Source: Debaryomyces hansenii CBS767 (taxonomy: Eukaryota; Ascomycota; Pichiomycetes; Serinales; Debaryomycetaceae). From it: a stretch of 64,000 nucleotides of DNA. The stretch lies in assembly GCF_000006445.2 (NCBI RefSeq), contig NC_006043.2:682001-746000 (forward strand), read 5' to 3'. Below, piece by piece: positions 40,029 through 51,600 of the stretch (positions are counted from its first letter, which is position 1; every line of letters starts with the position of its first letter). The notes below the pieces were generated by a model that searched no databases, had not been told where the DNA came from, and saw nothing but the letters and a program-made list of their open reading frames with translations. The position numbers and the translations under genes are program-made.

Positions 40029-42719
40029 CTAAGTAGACTTTTCGTGTTGAGTAGAGACTCTTTGCATGGACATTAAGAAATCTTCGACAGATCTGTTGTC
40101 CTTGTGTGGTTTGGCTGGTCTACCGTTACAGATGTTGTCAAATGCTTCGGAGCCGGACATTAAGTAGTATAAACCACCCATGACACAGAAGACACCGAAG
40201 GAGAAGATCCAGGTTCTGACAACAGTAACAATATCAGTCCAGTTTTGAGACCACCATCCGAATAAGGTGAAACAGGTGGCGATGATATCCACAATAAGGA
40301 TAGCACCACCTAATTGCCAGGATGGGATGGATGACCAGAATGGACCTTGAGCTCTGGTAATGAAAATTAACCAGTTTTCAGTCAAGGAAATTTGCAAGAA
40401 TAAGATACCATCAAGACCACCGAAGTTTTGGACAATACCACCCTTCTTCATGAACATGGTGGTTAAAGTAATCCAAGTACCGATAGCTAAGATTATACCT
40501 AAGACAATAGACATACCCCATAATCTTGGAGTGTTCCACTTAACTGGCATTGGGTCATATGGAGCATTATCATAAGCAATGGCTAAAGTAGCAACATCAG
40601 CGAAAAGAGCAATAAAGACAATTAAATCAATAGATAAGGATTGGTTCAAGATAACAATCCATAAACCTAAGAAAATTTCCAAGTGTAAAGATAAAGCAAT
40701 ACGGTAGACAACATAAGCGTACATTCTGTGGAAAATTTGTCTGGAGGTCTTTAAAGCATCAATAATAGCAGATAAACCTGGGGCTAAGAAAACAATATCA
40801 GCAGCGGATCTGGCAGCATCAGTAGCACCTTCGACGGCAATACCAGTATCAGCCTTCTTCAAAGATGGGGCATCGTTAACACCATCACCAGTCATGGCAA
40901 CTAAGTAACCTCTTGATTGTAAAATTTCAACGGCATTGTACTTGTGTTGTGGGAAAACTTCAGCGAAACCATCAGCGTTTTCAACGAAATCAGCAATTTC
41001 AGAACCGGCCATGTCACCACCACCGGATAAACCTAATCTGTCAGCATCATAAATGTTAGTACCTAAACCTAATTGACGACAAGTTTCCTTAGCAATACCA
41101 ACGGCATCACCAGTTAACATCTTAACTCTTAAACCTAATCTTCTAGCTTCGTTAATAGTTTGAGCAGTATCATCTCTTGGAGGATCCATAACTGGCATAA
41201 TACCTAAGATTTCCCAGTGACCTTCACCTCTCTTTCTAGCAACACCTAAAGATCTGAAACCTCTAGAAGCAAATTCAGTAACAGTGTTTTGATAGTTTTC
41301 GTGGACATCTTCTGGGATTGGGTGATCATCTTCAACAGTTTTTAAAACGAATAATGGAGAACCCTTAACACAGATAATTCTTTCACCTTCTGGTGATTCG
41401 ACAATAGAGGTGACCTTCTTTGAGACAGGATCGAAAGGTTGGAATTCAATAAGCTTGTACTTGGTTAAAGCAGCCTTGGCCCTTGGGTAGTCAATTAAAG
41501 ATTTTAAGAAAGCCTTATCAATAGCATCTAAACCCTTCTTCTTTCTAGAAGCAGCTAAACAACCGGTCAACATTAAGTCGTCGGCTTCAACACCTTCGAC
41601 AGTGTATGGCTCGTGTAAAGATAACTTGTTCTTGGTTAAAGTACCGGTCTTATCGGAACATAAGATTTCGACACCGGCTAAGGATTCAATAGCAGACAAT
41701 TTTTGAACAATAGCTTGCTTCTTAGCTAAGTAAGCAGCACCGACAGCCATGGTAGTGGTAACAACAGCTGGTAAACCAACTGGGACACCGACAATAAGAA
41801 TAGCTAAAGTGTATCTTAAAATTGGAACAATTCTAACAGTACGGTAGAAACAAGCAACCCAGATAGGTAACAAAGTAACAATGACTAAAACCAATAATAA
41901 GGTACCAATGGAGTTCAAGACTTCAGTGAAGTGACCACCACTAGCACCGGCCTTGTTGACTAAAGCAGCAGCTCTACCAGTGAAGGTAGAATCAGCAGTA
42001 GCAGTAACAATCATGAAAGCTTCACCAGTCTTAACAGTAGAAGAAGAGTAAGTGGCATCACCAAATCTCTTTTCAACAGCTAAAGATTCACCAGTAATAG
42101 CAGATTGATCAATTTGTAAATGACAGTCTTCAGAAACAACTCTACCATCAGCTGGAATAACGGTACCGTCTTCCAATTGTAAAATATCACCTGGAACAAT
42201 TTCACTTGCAGCAATTTCGATTAAAGAACCGTCACGGATAACGAAAGCAAAGTTAGCTAAAGTCTTCTTCAATTCATCGACAATAGAACCAGCTTGGTAT
42301 TCTTGTACGAAACCAACGAAAGCGTTCAATAATAACAAAGCACAGATAACACCGAAATCAATCCAATCTTCTAAACCAGCGGCTAAAATAGCAGCGGCTT
42401 CCATAACGAATTGAATTGGACCAACAAAGAACATAACGAACTTCAAAACCAAGTTTTCTTTGTCTTCAGACATTTGGTTCAAACCGTACTTCTTTCTTCT
42501 CTTGGTAACTTCATCGGCAGTCAAACCGGTAGTTGGGTCGGTTTTCAATAATTCCTCTGGAACAGCCTTGAAAGAGCTGTCGTCAACTGCTTCATCGTCA
42601 TCTTCATCATCAAGACCTTTATGAGATTGCAAGTCCATGATCAATTGATCAATATCTTCTTCTTCATCGTCAGACACAATCTTGTCGACCTTTTCGTTAG
42701 TTGGTTCAGTACCACTCAT
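40029..42719 (-). CDS. PMA1: Plasma-membrane H+-ATPase
   Basis: P-type proton pump that sets the plasma-membrane potential; 896 aa (yeast Pma1 is 918). The acidic N-terminus is followed by ten membrane helices. Motifs: the dephosphorylation loop ITGES (about 208-212), the phosphorylated Asp356 in [18 protein letters not shown] in the nucleotide-binding domain, and [13 protein letters not shown]. The hinge is [21 protein letters not shown]. The C-terminal regulatory domain ends [10 protein letters not shown], whose Ser/Thr pair corresponds to the glucose-regulated phosphosites of Saccharomyces. Codon choice is strongly biased, with no obvious rare codons, consistent with very high expression. 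Confidence 0.98.
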   Translation of the reverse strand: MSGTEPTNEKVDKIVSDDEEEDIDQLIMDLQSHKGLDDEDDDEAVDDSSFKAVPEELLKTDPTTGLTADEVTKRRKKYGLNQMSEDKENLVLKFVMFFVGPIQFVMEAAAILAAGLEDWIDFGVICALLLLNAFVGFVQEYQAGSIVDELKKTLANFAFVIRDGSLIEIAASEIVPGDILQLEDGTVIPADGRVVSEDCHLQIDQSAITGESLAVEKRFGDATYSSSTVKTGEAFMIVTATADSTFTGRAAALVNKAGASGGHFTEVLNSIGTLLLVLVIVTLLPIWVACFYRTVRIVPILRYTLAILIVGVPVGLPAVVTTTMAVGAAYLAKKQAIVQKLSAIESLAGVEILCSDKTGTLTKNKLSLHEPYTVEGVEADDLMLTGCLAASRKKKGLDAIDKAFLKSLIDYPRAKAALTKYKLIEFQPFDPVSKKVTSIVESPEGERIICVKGSPLFVLKTVEDDHPIPEDVHENYQNTVTEFASRGFRSLGVARKRGEGHWEILGIMPVMDPPRDDTAQTINEARRLGLRVKMLTGDAVGIAKETCRQLGLGTNIYDADRLGLSGGGDMAGSEIADFVENADGFAEVFPQHKYNAVEILQSRGYLVAMTGDGVNDAPSLKKADTGIAVEGATDAARSAADIVFLAPGLSAIIDALKTSRQIFHRMYAYVVYRIALSLHLEIFLGLWIVILNQSLSIDLIVFIALFADVATLAIAYDNAPYDPMPVKWNTPRLWGMSIVLGIILAIGTWITLTTMFMKKGGIVQNFGGLDGILFLQISLTENWLIFITRAQGPFWSSIPSWQLGGAILIVDIIATCFTLFGWWSQNWTDIVTVVRTWIFSFGVFCVMGGLYYLMSGSEAFDNICNGRPAKPHKDNRSVEDFLMSMQRVSTQHEKST

Positions 42720-45241
42720 ATTCGTTTTTATCTAATTAAAAATTTTATTTAAACCAAAACAAAGCTAAAAACACAATTAAATTACTTAATTTGAGATAGC
42801 GTAAATAAAATAATAAAAACGTAGAAAAGTATAACCTAATAGACTCAAAAAAAGGAAAAGAGGATATATTATAGCATCTTGAGGATTTTGATACTTATTT
42901 ATATACGGCTGGATTGGGCTTTCGTCCACTTCTGGATTAGACGCATAGATAGTGCGAGAAAAATTTTTTGAGGGAATTTTAAATCAGAAACCAAAACACT
43001 AACAAATGGAGAAGTGTGTGTGAACCGTAAAAAAAGTTTTATTTCTTTTGAATTGACCTGGATAATGTTTACGAACTGCCAAATAGAAGAAAATGCCGGT
43101 GAGAATGGTTAGGAGCCCGACATCTGTTGCCGATGATATTGTCCGGATAGGCCAGGGAGGTGCCGGATTGGACCAAATGATAATATCGGCTGCAGTCCGC
43201 TTAGAATCCACGATGGACTAAAAGAGTTATGGCTGGATTAGGGTTACAGATTAGGTATAGGCCCCTGGCCTAGTGGGATACCCGGAGGGACCGATTGTTC
43301 CGGCAATAAGTGCTGGTAGCGGTGAAAGTGGTAGAAGTGGTGGAAAGAACGGGTGCTTCAAAGGGCTGGTGAGTGCTGAGTTGGCGTATAGTGCGTCGCT
43401 GGTGGTAGGCTGTTGTAATGTGCGCGGTTACTAGTAGAGCCTGGTAGGAACAAGAATACCCAAGTGGCCGGCTAACGGCTAATGTTCAGACTACGCAATG
43501 AAAACGTGTGGATGTAGGTGGAGTCCGGTTCTAATCTAGCTCTACCTACGTAGATCCACAGAGGAATGTAGATGAAAGATGAAGTAATATGACAACGGTG
43601 GAGCGGGTGACGAGTAAGTATGCAAAACGGAGTGTGAGCGAGGGATATGTTAGAGCCGCAGATGTAGGTACTTGTGCGCTAAGCGAGGGTGCGGTAATGG
43701 CGGCATTTTGCTGGTGGAGCGATGGGCTGGAAGTCGGGTAAGGGTCGGTTAGCTACCAGTGATTCCATCCCCATGGGCTGTTATTGGTCGGTGCGTCATT
43801 TGGACGCACCCACTACTTTTCTATTATCTGTCAAAAATCCTATCGGCGCTCAACTTGTCCGTGTGAGCGTAGAGGAAAGTATAATGCCCCACCGATTGGT
43901 CGATTATTCTGCAGGTGTGGATCCACGGCGGAAATTAGATTTGTAATTACGGTTATAAACAAATAAAGACGTACTCTGGCAGGATAAGAGGCGATTAGAC
44001 GGTATAGGGCAAATTATAAGGGTTTATGACGTAGAGGAGTTGGAGAAATTTGAGACGTTATTGGAGATTGCTTTTGCGAAACTTTTTATGGGCATTTACG
44101 GTACTGTGTAGGAAAATTTCTCGCTGAGGGGCACCTGAAGGCATTTTTCAAGATACTCCTATGAACACTTCTTGGCCAAATTACTAGAGAAATGATTGGT
44201 TATCGAGAATGTGTAAACAGATATATCATTGGCACGCCATAAATTGGAGTATCGGCAATTCTTAATGCCCAAAAGCACTGCAAGTTGCTTCTGTGTGCGG
44301 ATATTAGCATACTCGGCGATTTCACTCCGATAGCCGATGGAACGTACACGGACAGCATAACTATATAACCGTTGAAAAGAAGTCGGCGAGCAACGCTGAA
44401 ATAGAGAACGTCGGCGTTACCATAAGCCGATAGATTCAACATTTGGAAAGGCATATGTTCCTGAAGCACCACTGTCAATGCAAATTGCAGTTATAGGTAT
44501 GGCAATTAATTACATAATTTTGAATGAGCGCTGCCGTCTATTGTTCATTTTACTCGTTTCAGTATATTAATAGAATGCGCATATAATCCACTACAACAAA
44601 GGGCTAGCTAAAACCGTTGCTTGTTAGCCTCATAATTGTTACCTTCTGAAGACTAATACTTATATAAGTTTCTGACGGGCTTTCATTCTATTGTATAGCT
44701 TTAAAAGACCACTTGTTGTAGAGATGACTTCTGTAGAGATAAAATAAGTGTGATTATTATATAGGTTAATCAATTGATATGTTTTGCTATAACCAACAGT
44801 TAACGCAGAAACAAAGGTAATTGGAAAGTTAAATACAAATTTAAATTTCAATTTGTGTGGCTCAGTTTGTAGTTGCGACCAATGAATGTTAAACTCGATT
44901 TCAAATAGATTAAATTGTTAATACTAGTCCTTCGATAGAAGAATATCATCCTGCATTTGATTTAAGGTTTCTCAGGAAAAGGTTCTTTCGTATTTAAAGT
45001 TCTCCAGTTATGCATTACTTATTATTCGTTCATGTATTGCTGTTGATAATTGATCATGTCCAGTAGAAATGAAATGAAATAAGATAGGTAAAGCTTTGTA
45101 GATGTTAATTGATGTATGTTTATGATGTACTATGTGCGGCTTTAAAAAATTGCGAAATTTGAATGAAATATACAATTATCGAATAATTTTGGATATAGCA
45201 ATTATTTCACCATATCAACATAATAAATATTTAAGTATACA
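42720..45241. other. 2.5-kb upstream region of PMA1, no confident gene
   Basis: Lies between the PMA1 start and the chitin synthase 3' end. The part 43050-43950 is richer in G+C than the surroundings and purine/G-rich on the plus strand, so pyrimidine-rich on the PMA1 strand. It contains a strong hairpin (43507-43560). At 44252-44430 there are six TCGGC/GCCGA words. Open frames at 42999-43211, 43722-43946 and 44200-44478 are short, mostly lack ATG starts and resemble nothing. A long PMA1 promoter, an unrecognised ncRNA, or both could explain the region. Confidence 0.45.
43507..43560. repeat. 17-bp imperfect hairpin upstream of PMA1
   Basis: 43507-43513 pairs with 43554-43560 (seven base pairs) and 43514-43523 with 43540-43549 (ten pairs, one G-T). 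A 4-nt bulge (43550-43553) and a 16-nt loop interrupt the pairing. It could be a structured RNA element or simply an inverted repeat in DNA. Confidence 0.55.
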
Positions 45242-48200
45242 TTAGTAATTTTGTGTTCTAGCAGCTTTCCTTGCCCTTATTCTCCACTTAAGAGGTCTAA
45301 ACACTTTCAAGATCAAATAAACCGAACTTCCGATGAATCTAAATGCTGCTAATCCGGCAACAATCCATAAGATGATTGTTAAAAAGATTTCTGAGTTACC
45401 ACTAATTGACGTAGAATCGCTACTAGTTAATGTGTCTACTCCACCTGCTTCTAAGACAATTGCGATTAAAATCGCGTTAGTAAGCATCCAGACTAAAACG
45501 GTAACGGTTCTGATAAATGCATAATATGAATCGTCCTTTCGTTTTTTGTTGTTCACTTCGAGTGGGGGCGGAGGTAATGTTCTTAAACTTTCTAATGTGT
45601 TCAAATATGTCTCATTTAATTCTTCACTCACGCCAGGAACGATAGTGACTATATTCTCTTTATCGTTATCCGCAGATTTAGCGCTTCCTAAATCTCTAGC
45701 TTGTACACTTCCCTTAGTACCCCATGAAACATCGTGGATATTACAGAATGAATAGATATTCAAGATGTTGATGTAGCTTGGCGAAAGCAAAAGGTACTGC
45801 AAAAATGAAGTAACCATGAAACTTGGTTCACCATACATCAATGATGCCACAAAATATAAAGCATACGTTGAAACAACAGAGACAATTAAATCTCTAAATT
45901 TTGTGTCAGTAAATAACAAAGATACTGTGAAATCATCTTTATGACTCTTCAATGCTGCCTGGACTGTGTGAACGGCAAGGAAAATTGCAGCAAACAACAT
46001 ATATACCATTAAGACGGCAAATATGCAAGCAATTACAAGATAAAACTTCCTCGTACCTCTTGGGGTATTACCAAAAGACAAAACAAATGTACAAACAACA
46101 GACCCAACATAGAACCATAGAAATATAACAGCCAAATATTTTCCTACGTCGAAGTTCATATCTTTAGCTCCTAAGTTAGCAGTTAAAATCCTAAAAACTA
46201 GGAAAAACGATGCAATTGAAAACCATGACACTAACAATGTAATCAACTGATAATAAAATTCTAATTGCAAGAACAATTTTCTTAATAATGAGTGATTAGA
46301 TTTCCATATTTTTGTCCAGTGGAAAACAGCATAAGCAGCTGCAAATAAAGATCCGTTAAGCCATCTTCTTCTTTGCAACACAAATTCATCAATCACCTCT
46401 GGAACATCTGTTTCAGCTTTTGCTTCATTCACATATCTCAAAACATAGTTATGGTTCTTCTTAGCTACTAATTCAAAACACAAAATTCTATCTTCGGCTA
46501 AATACATATTCGAAGTAAAAATGCCTGCTTCTTGGAAATTTTTTTCTTTCAATGTCTTTTCATCATCTTCTTCATCTTCTATAACTTGAGTTTCTTGGTG
46601 CAAAAATTCACCTTTGAAATATTTTTCAAGAGGACCTTCACCATCAACATTCAATAATGCTTCATATCTATAAGCTGAGAACGCACCTGGTAAGACAGAG
46701 ATAAAGCCAAACACAGATTCCATAGGTTTATCCAATACGTTTGAGATTTTATATTCGAAATTCTGCGCAGCAACAAGAGGGTTGGCCAAGTATTTTCTAT
46801 TTGGACCCAATGCTGCTCTCATTTCACCACATGCACCTGCAACATTAGGATCGTTGAATGATTTCCACAAATGATAAAATGCGTCCTTTGATGGCTTCGT
46901 ACCACAATCCAATAACATAATAACCTTTGGTTTGAGGATAGGTGCGAAAGATTGAAAACACCATCTATGCGAGTTAATTTTTCTTGTATTTTTCTCTTTC
47001 AAACAGAACAAGAATTGAACCGGGCTGGAATTGGTGCAAAAATGAATCTTATCATTAATAGTTTCAATACCAACAGTTGATGTATATTCATAAATGTGGG
47101 ACTTGACTGATTTATCATTAATCTTAGATTTCGCATATCCATCTTGGTATAATCCTAATGCAGTCAAAAGTTCTTGAGATCTTTTGTTCAAATCAACTCT
47201 ACCATCACTGATAATACATACAACAATCTTCTTCCATGAATCTTCACCCCATTTTGAATCATTCCTGTTAGTTAAATTCTTGATGTTGTCAAATATACCC
47301 TTAAGAGTTCGTGCTAATAAAATTTCATCTTCGTTGTACATGGTAATACAAACCATTATTTCGGTCTCACGAGGAGGAGTGTATAATGCTTGTCTTATGT
47401 TATATTTGTATTTCATGAAGTTGGATGGTCCGCATGTTACAGCTGTGTATCTCATGAATGACATTTCTCTCCCACTGTCAGTGATTTTTCTGCCATATGT
47501 ATCCAACAAGGATTTGGGGGCTGGAGCATCAATTACATAATTCCCATTAACTAATTTGGCTTTTTTAATAGTCTTTGTATAATTTAATCTGGGCTTGAAG
47601 TCATCTTCTTCGTCAACCAAAGATAATCCAGTTGCCATTGAGTTTTTCCTTTTCAATGTATCTCTTCTGCTTATAGTTGTGTTCGATCTTTTGATGGTGG
47701 TTCCTCTCCTAATAATTTCTTCTCCAGTCTCCAGAAATAATGATTCATCATCTCCAAATGGATCGAGGTCTTCATCATCATCAGCATCTTCAAGTGGATT
47801 TATCATATAATCATCACCCGTAAAAGTTAGCACCTGAGAATATGGTCTCAAAGCCATCGAGGGATTATCAAAATCATATGTATCTACTCTTTCCATATCA
47901 TAATGAAGAGGCTCAGCATAGTGGTTCATAGTCTTACCAGGGCTGTATGCAGTTGGAGGGTATTCTGGCTCCGATTCCCTAAATGCAACTGTCTTCGATC
48001 TATTGGGAAAAGTACTTGTAGTACTAAGTGATGCCTCGCTTCCTAGCTTTTCAATGGAGTAATCATTATTTTCATCAACAAACGTACTAGCACTACCTTG
48101 ATGCTGATGGCCGTGCATTGACGGTTGCATTAATTGTAAATTTCCACTTTGTAACTGAGGCACTGAGTATTGCTGATGAGGCTGAAATTGATCGTAGTAG

Positions 48201-48319
48201 AATGGATTGGGAACGAGCTGCTCCTCATCATCTCCTTGTTCAAACGATGATCTTCTTACTTCGTTATCACCAAATAAATCGTCATCATCGCTAATGTCGG
48301 CTTTGTTGGTACCACTCAT
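45242..48319 (-). CDS. Chitin synthase (class I/II, probably class I)
   Basis: Plasma-membrane processive beta-1,4-GlcNAc transferase; 1025 aa. The N-terminal 230 residues are disordered and cytoplasmic. The catalytic region has MVCITMYNEDEILLARTL, then VCIISDGR and INSHRWCFQ. MLLDCGTKP carries the catalytic Asp, GFISVLPGAFSAYRY and NMYLAEDRIL follow, and QRRRWLNGS is the family signature. Several membrane helices follow. The block CNIHDVSWGTKGS lies before the final transmembrane segments. The segment RYTAVTCGPSNF suggests class I, the CHS2/CHS8 side of Candida, rather than the septal class II enzyme; this is tentative. Start MSGTNKAD is the only good ATG. A forkhead-type site lies about 220 bp upstream. 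Confidence 0.94.
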   Translation of the reverse strand: MSGTNKADISDDDDLFGDNEVRRSSFEQGDDEEQLVPNPFYYDQFQPHQQYSVPQLQSGNLQLMQPSMHGHQHQGSASTFVDENNDYSIEKLGSEASLSTTSTFPNRSKTVAFRESEPEYPPTAYSPGKTMNHYAEPLHYDMERVDTYDFDNPSMALRPYSQVLTFTGDDYMINPLEDADDDEDLDPFGDDESLFLETGEEIIRRGTTIKRSNTTISRRDTLKRKNSMATGLSLVDEEDDFKPRLNYTKTIKKAKLVNGNYVIDAPAPKSLLDTYGRKITDSGREMSFMRYTAVTCGPSNFMKYKYNIRQALYTPPRETEIMVCITMYNEDEILLARTLKGIFDNIKNLTNRNDSKWGEDSWKKIVVCIISDGRVDLNKRSQELLTALGLYQDGYAKSKINDKSVKSHIYEYTSTVGIETINDKIHFCTNSSPVQFLFCLKEKNTRKINSHRWCFQSFAPILKPKVIMLLDCGTKPSKDAFYHLWKSFNDPNVAGACGEMRAALGPNRKYLANPLVAAQNFEYKISNVLDKPMESVFGFISVLPGAFSAYRYEALLNVDGEGPLEKYFKGEFLHQETQVIEDEEDDEKTLKEKNFQEAGIFTSNMYLAEDRILCFELVAKKNHNYVLRYVNEAKAETDVPEVIDEFVLQRRRWLNGSLFAAAYAVFHWTKIWKSNHSLLRKLFLQLEFYYQLITLLVSWFSIASFFLVFRILTANLGAKDMNFDVGKYLAVIFLWFYVGSVVCTFVLSFGNTPRGTRKFYLVIACIFAVLMVYMLFAAIFLAVHTVQAALKSHKDDFTVSLLFTDTKFRDLIVSVVSTYALYFVASLMYGEPSFMVTSFLQYLLLSPSYINILNIYSFCNIHDVSWGTKGSVQARDLGSAKSADNDKENIVTIVPGVSEELNETYLNTLESLRTLPPPPLEVNNKKRKDDSYYAFIRTVTVLVWMLTNAILIAIVLEAGGVDTLTSSDSTSISGNSEIFLTIILWIVAGLAAFRFIGSSVYLILKVFRPLKWRIRARKAARTQNY

Positions 48320-48621
48320 TTTATATAAATATCTCTTTTATCACAAACCGTTCAGATTCTATCAAAAACTTGAAAAGAGAAAAATTAAAAGCCTTGAAAT
48401 ATACTAAAAATTAAAGTAGATAGGACCTTAAACCAGAATGTTATCCTTGTAGAAAAGACCAATAAGTATAAGCCTTTTACGGAAAGTAGGCCAATTAGTT
48501 TTCCAATTTGACTCTTCATACAATGAAAAACGTTCTATTTGTTTACATAATATCCTATTTAGGCGAATTTAGAAAGTGTCGCAATTTTCAGGAAATTAAA
48601 AATAGCTTACTATGAACGTAT
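48320..48621. other. Intergenic: chitin synthase promoter
   Basis: About 300 bp. It contains TTTGTTTAC (48538-48546), a forkhead-type site on the chitin synthase strand. A weak Mcm1-like TTTCCAATTTG is about 35 bp from it (from 48500). Nothing else is seen. Confidence 0.45.
48538..48546 (-). promoter_or_regulatory. Forkhead-type site upstream of chitin synthase
   Basis: The minus strand reads GTAAACAAA, a consensus Fkh1/Fkh2 site, 219 bp upstream of the ATG and in the same orientation. Saccharomyces CHS2 is under Mcm1-Fkh2 control, so periodic expression is possible here. Confidence 0.35.
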
Positions 48622-51600
48622 TTATTGTAGACAAAGAACGCAAGACTTTGATCTCTTGCTACCTAAGTTTTCCAAGCATGACATGTGGTATCCATGATTA
48701 CACTTGAAAAAGATTAATTCACAATTATGGTATTTTTTATCGTTAAATGGCGCACCAATCACAGTGTTCCCAAGCCCCTGGGCTAGAATCAATGCTTCTC
48801 GCTGGCGATCCTCCCAAGCCATAAAATGCTCCTTGGGAACATCAGGACCCCACATTGTTTTACCACACGAAGTACACCATTTGGACTTGATTGTCCAAGC
48901 CTTTAGGTTATCTAGTTTAATCAAATCTAAACTTTCACCAATACTCTCATTCAACATTTTCAAGGAAATCAGCAATATTTCGTTTTCATACGAATATGAT
49001 ATGAACACTTCCCTTAATATATCCCGTATATTGGATATGGTAGTCATTTTAGAGTCCTTGGTAGAATTTTCCAAAAATCGATTGAAGATAACGAGGAACG
49101 ATTTTTCTTTCTTCTCGTTCTCACTTACATTTGGATTAAGCTTGGATTCACTTATTCTCTTGAAACAGTCATGTATACATCTGTCTAAGAACTCGGACAC
49201 ATTTTGGTATTCATTATTTTTAGATTTTAATCTTTTAGTAGCCGCAATATTGGACATCTTGACGCAATTTTCTATTAACGTTAGCCACAATCTTTCATTG
49301 AGGTACATATCGCCATCATGTTCAACGTATGTGTCTTCAATTTCACAGATATCCATAGCTCTTCCCAAACAATTTGCAAACTTGGACAATAGATCTTCCT
49401 TTTTTTGGTTAGAAATGGCGGAATCTATAAGACGATCCATGCTTTGGAGTAGCACGTTTAATGACTCTTCGTATTTCAGCTGCGAGATCAATAGAATTGT
49501 CAACAGCTCTATGAGACCTTTTTGCTGAAAGGTTTTTTTAACCAGTTCAAATTCATTTGTATCTCTAGCCAATATTAAATTAGCTGTTTCGACAAATGAA
49601 TATAATTTGCTTGGATTGTAGTCACATAGAACTTTCATATATCTTCCAACTATTTGGGGCATGTTTTCGATATTGATAGACTTCAAATCGACAATGTCTA
49701 GTAAGACGTACATGTATTCATAAAAGTATTGATCACTATTAATCGTTAGTGCCTCTGAATGCAATGAAGGATAATATTTGTTTATCAAAGTAACAAAATC
49801 TGGAATATTAACGATCAAGATCTGTTGAAAATTTCTTTTAATAAAGGTGACAAGATCTATTTTATCTGCATGAGACTTAGTATATATGAACGCTTCTTCA
49901 AGAATTCCACTTAATGTATCATTTTCCGTTGACTCCTGTTGAGATTTTTCCAACCATGTTTTCAAGACATTGGAGTACTTACCTTTTGACCTATAGATAC
50001 TGATTAAAACACTGTAGAATCTAGCCGATTTAAGTTTGTCCAATAGAAATAATTCTCCATCGGGTTCATATAAAGGCAACAAACTTTGCAATGCTAGTTC
50101 ACAATCATATTTTATATCCTGGTTGGTAACTGTGCATAAATCATCAATAATGCTACTCAATACGGACTCGGATAGCCTTATAAATTGGGAATATTTTGGA
50201 TAATTTCTAGCCACAAAGATTGCTAGTTGGCAGCGATCAAAATCAGTGAAAGTGGTTTCATTCACTTCGTAAATATCAAACAACGCTTCAATGATGTACT
50301 GTCTAGTTAGATGTGAATTGTTATCATCATTTAAAATAGAGTCCTCAAAAAACTCATTTATGGTGGAAAGCGTTTCGAAAGAATTAAATTGCAATAAGGA
50401 ATATAGATATGGAAAAATCGTCTCTTCACTACCAGCAACTAAGATATCCGAATCATCATTTGGATATCTTATCAGTGTAGCACTGAATAAAAGTTTATAA
50501 ATACTCTTTTTGGCTGGATTCTCTTGAGAGACATCTATAAATTTCTCAGTTGGGTATTGTCTTCCTGTCAAAATATACGACATATAAGAAAACACTTTTA
50601 AGCAGTCTTCATTATCATTATCGACATCAACATCTAAGTTACATATATCTTTAATGAAGTCAGCAAATGGAGTTGCGTAATCGCCTAATATAAAATTCCA
50701 TATGTATATTAGGCAGTCCCGTAATTTATATTTTTTGCATAATTGGATCGCTAAATCAATATCCAATGTTTTCACGTCCAATATGCATATCATCTCTGTG
50801 AGCAATTCACCTTTCTCGTTTAGTGTATAATATTCAATCAACTTTTTTAAAATTAATGGTGGTAATGTCATTATTTTTCCAGATAAGATGTAAGATTCAA
50901 TTGTATCAAAAAATAAAAACTGGTTGTTTAGTACCTCAAAAACTGTCTCCAAAATAAAGTACAATTCATCAGATAGACTCTCGTCGTACTTATATAGATA
51001 AGAAACAATATCCAAATAAGTTGCGAGATGAAATCCATAATCAGAACCTTCAGCACCAAATATATTATTAATCGACTCTTTCATAATATTCACCAAATAT
51101 GGCTTCAACATCTCGCGTCTTAACTCCTGGTTCTCTGGTAAATCAGCCAAAACAAGTTGACCATTATTCTTGGAATTATAAAAGTCATTCGCAGTTGAAA
51201 GTGCTTTTGAATACTCTCGCAGCGCTAATAAACCAAGTAGTTTATCAGCCCAGCTTATCAGTCGTCCGATAAATAATTTCTTATTGGTATCATCATCCAC
51301 CAATACCAACAATCTATTCTTAAATGCTTTTATAGAATTATTGAATAAGTTGATGCAATTTTGTTTCCTTGTAGAGTGTGTATCCCTATTATTTGATTCG
51401 ATCGAGACCTTGCTGGATGCTATTTGTAATCCTCTTAAACTATTCTGACCAACACGCACTAAACGTCTTTTTCCTTTGTCAAATGTATAATGCAATGCGG
51501 TTAAAGTCAATTCAGAATTCAAAGGTTCTTGGATGTAAGCAAACAAGATGTTATTAGAAATCCATTTAAGAGAAACAATTGAATTCGATTTATTAGACGA

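Noticed and set aside
42999..43211. 70-codon minus-strand frame with a hydrophobic middle
   Set aside because: It starts at GTG just after a stop, with no recognisable family. A spliced small gene was considered, but I found no good branch point.
43722..43946. 74-codon plus-strand frame with ATG
   Set aside because: Its composition looks non-coding and no motif is present; overlapping frames exist.
44200..44478. 92-codon minus-strand frame
   Set aside because: It starts at TTG, has no homology I recognise and overlaps the TCGGC cluster.
48704..49528. 274-codon frame antisense to VPS8
   Set aside because: It is a shadow of the conserved VPS8 C-terminal region, including the RING domain on the other strand.
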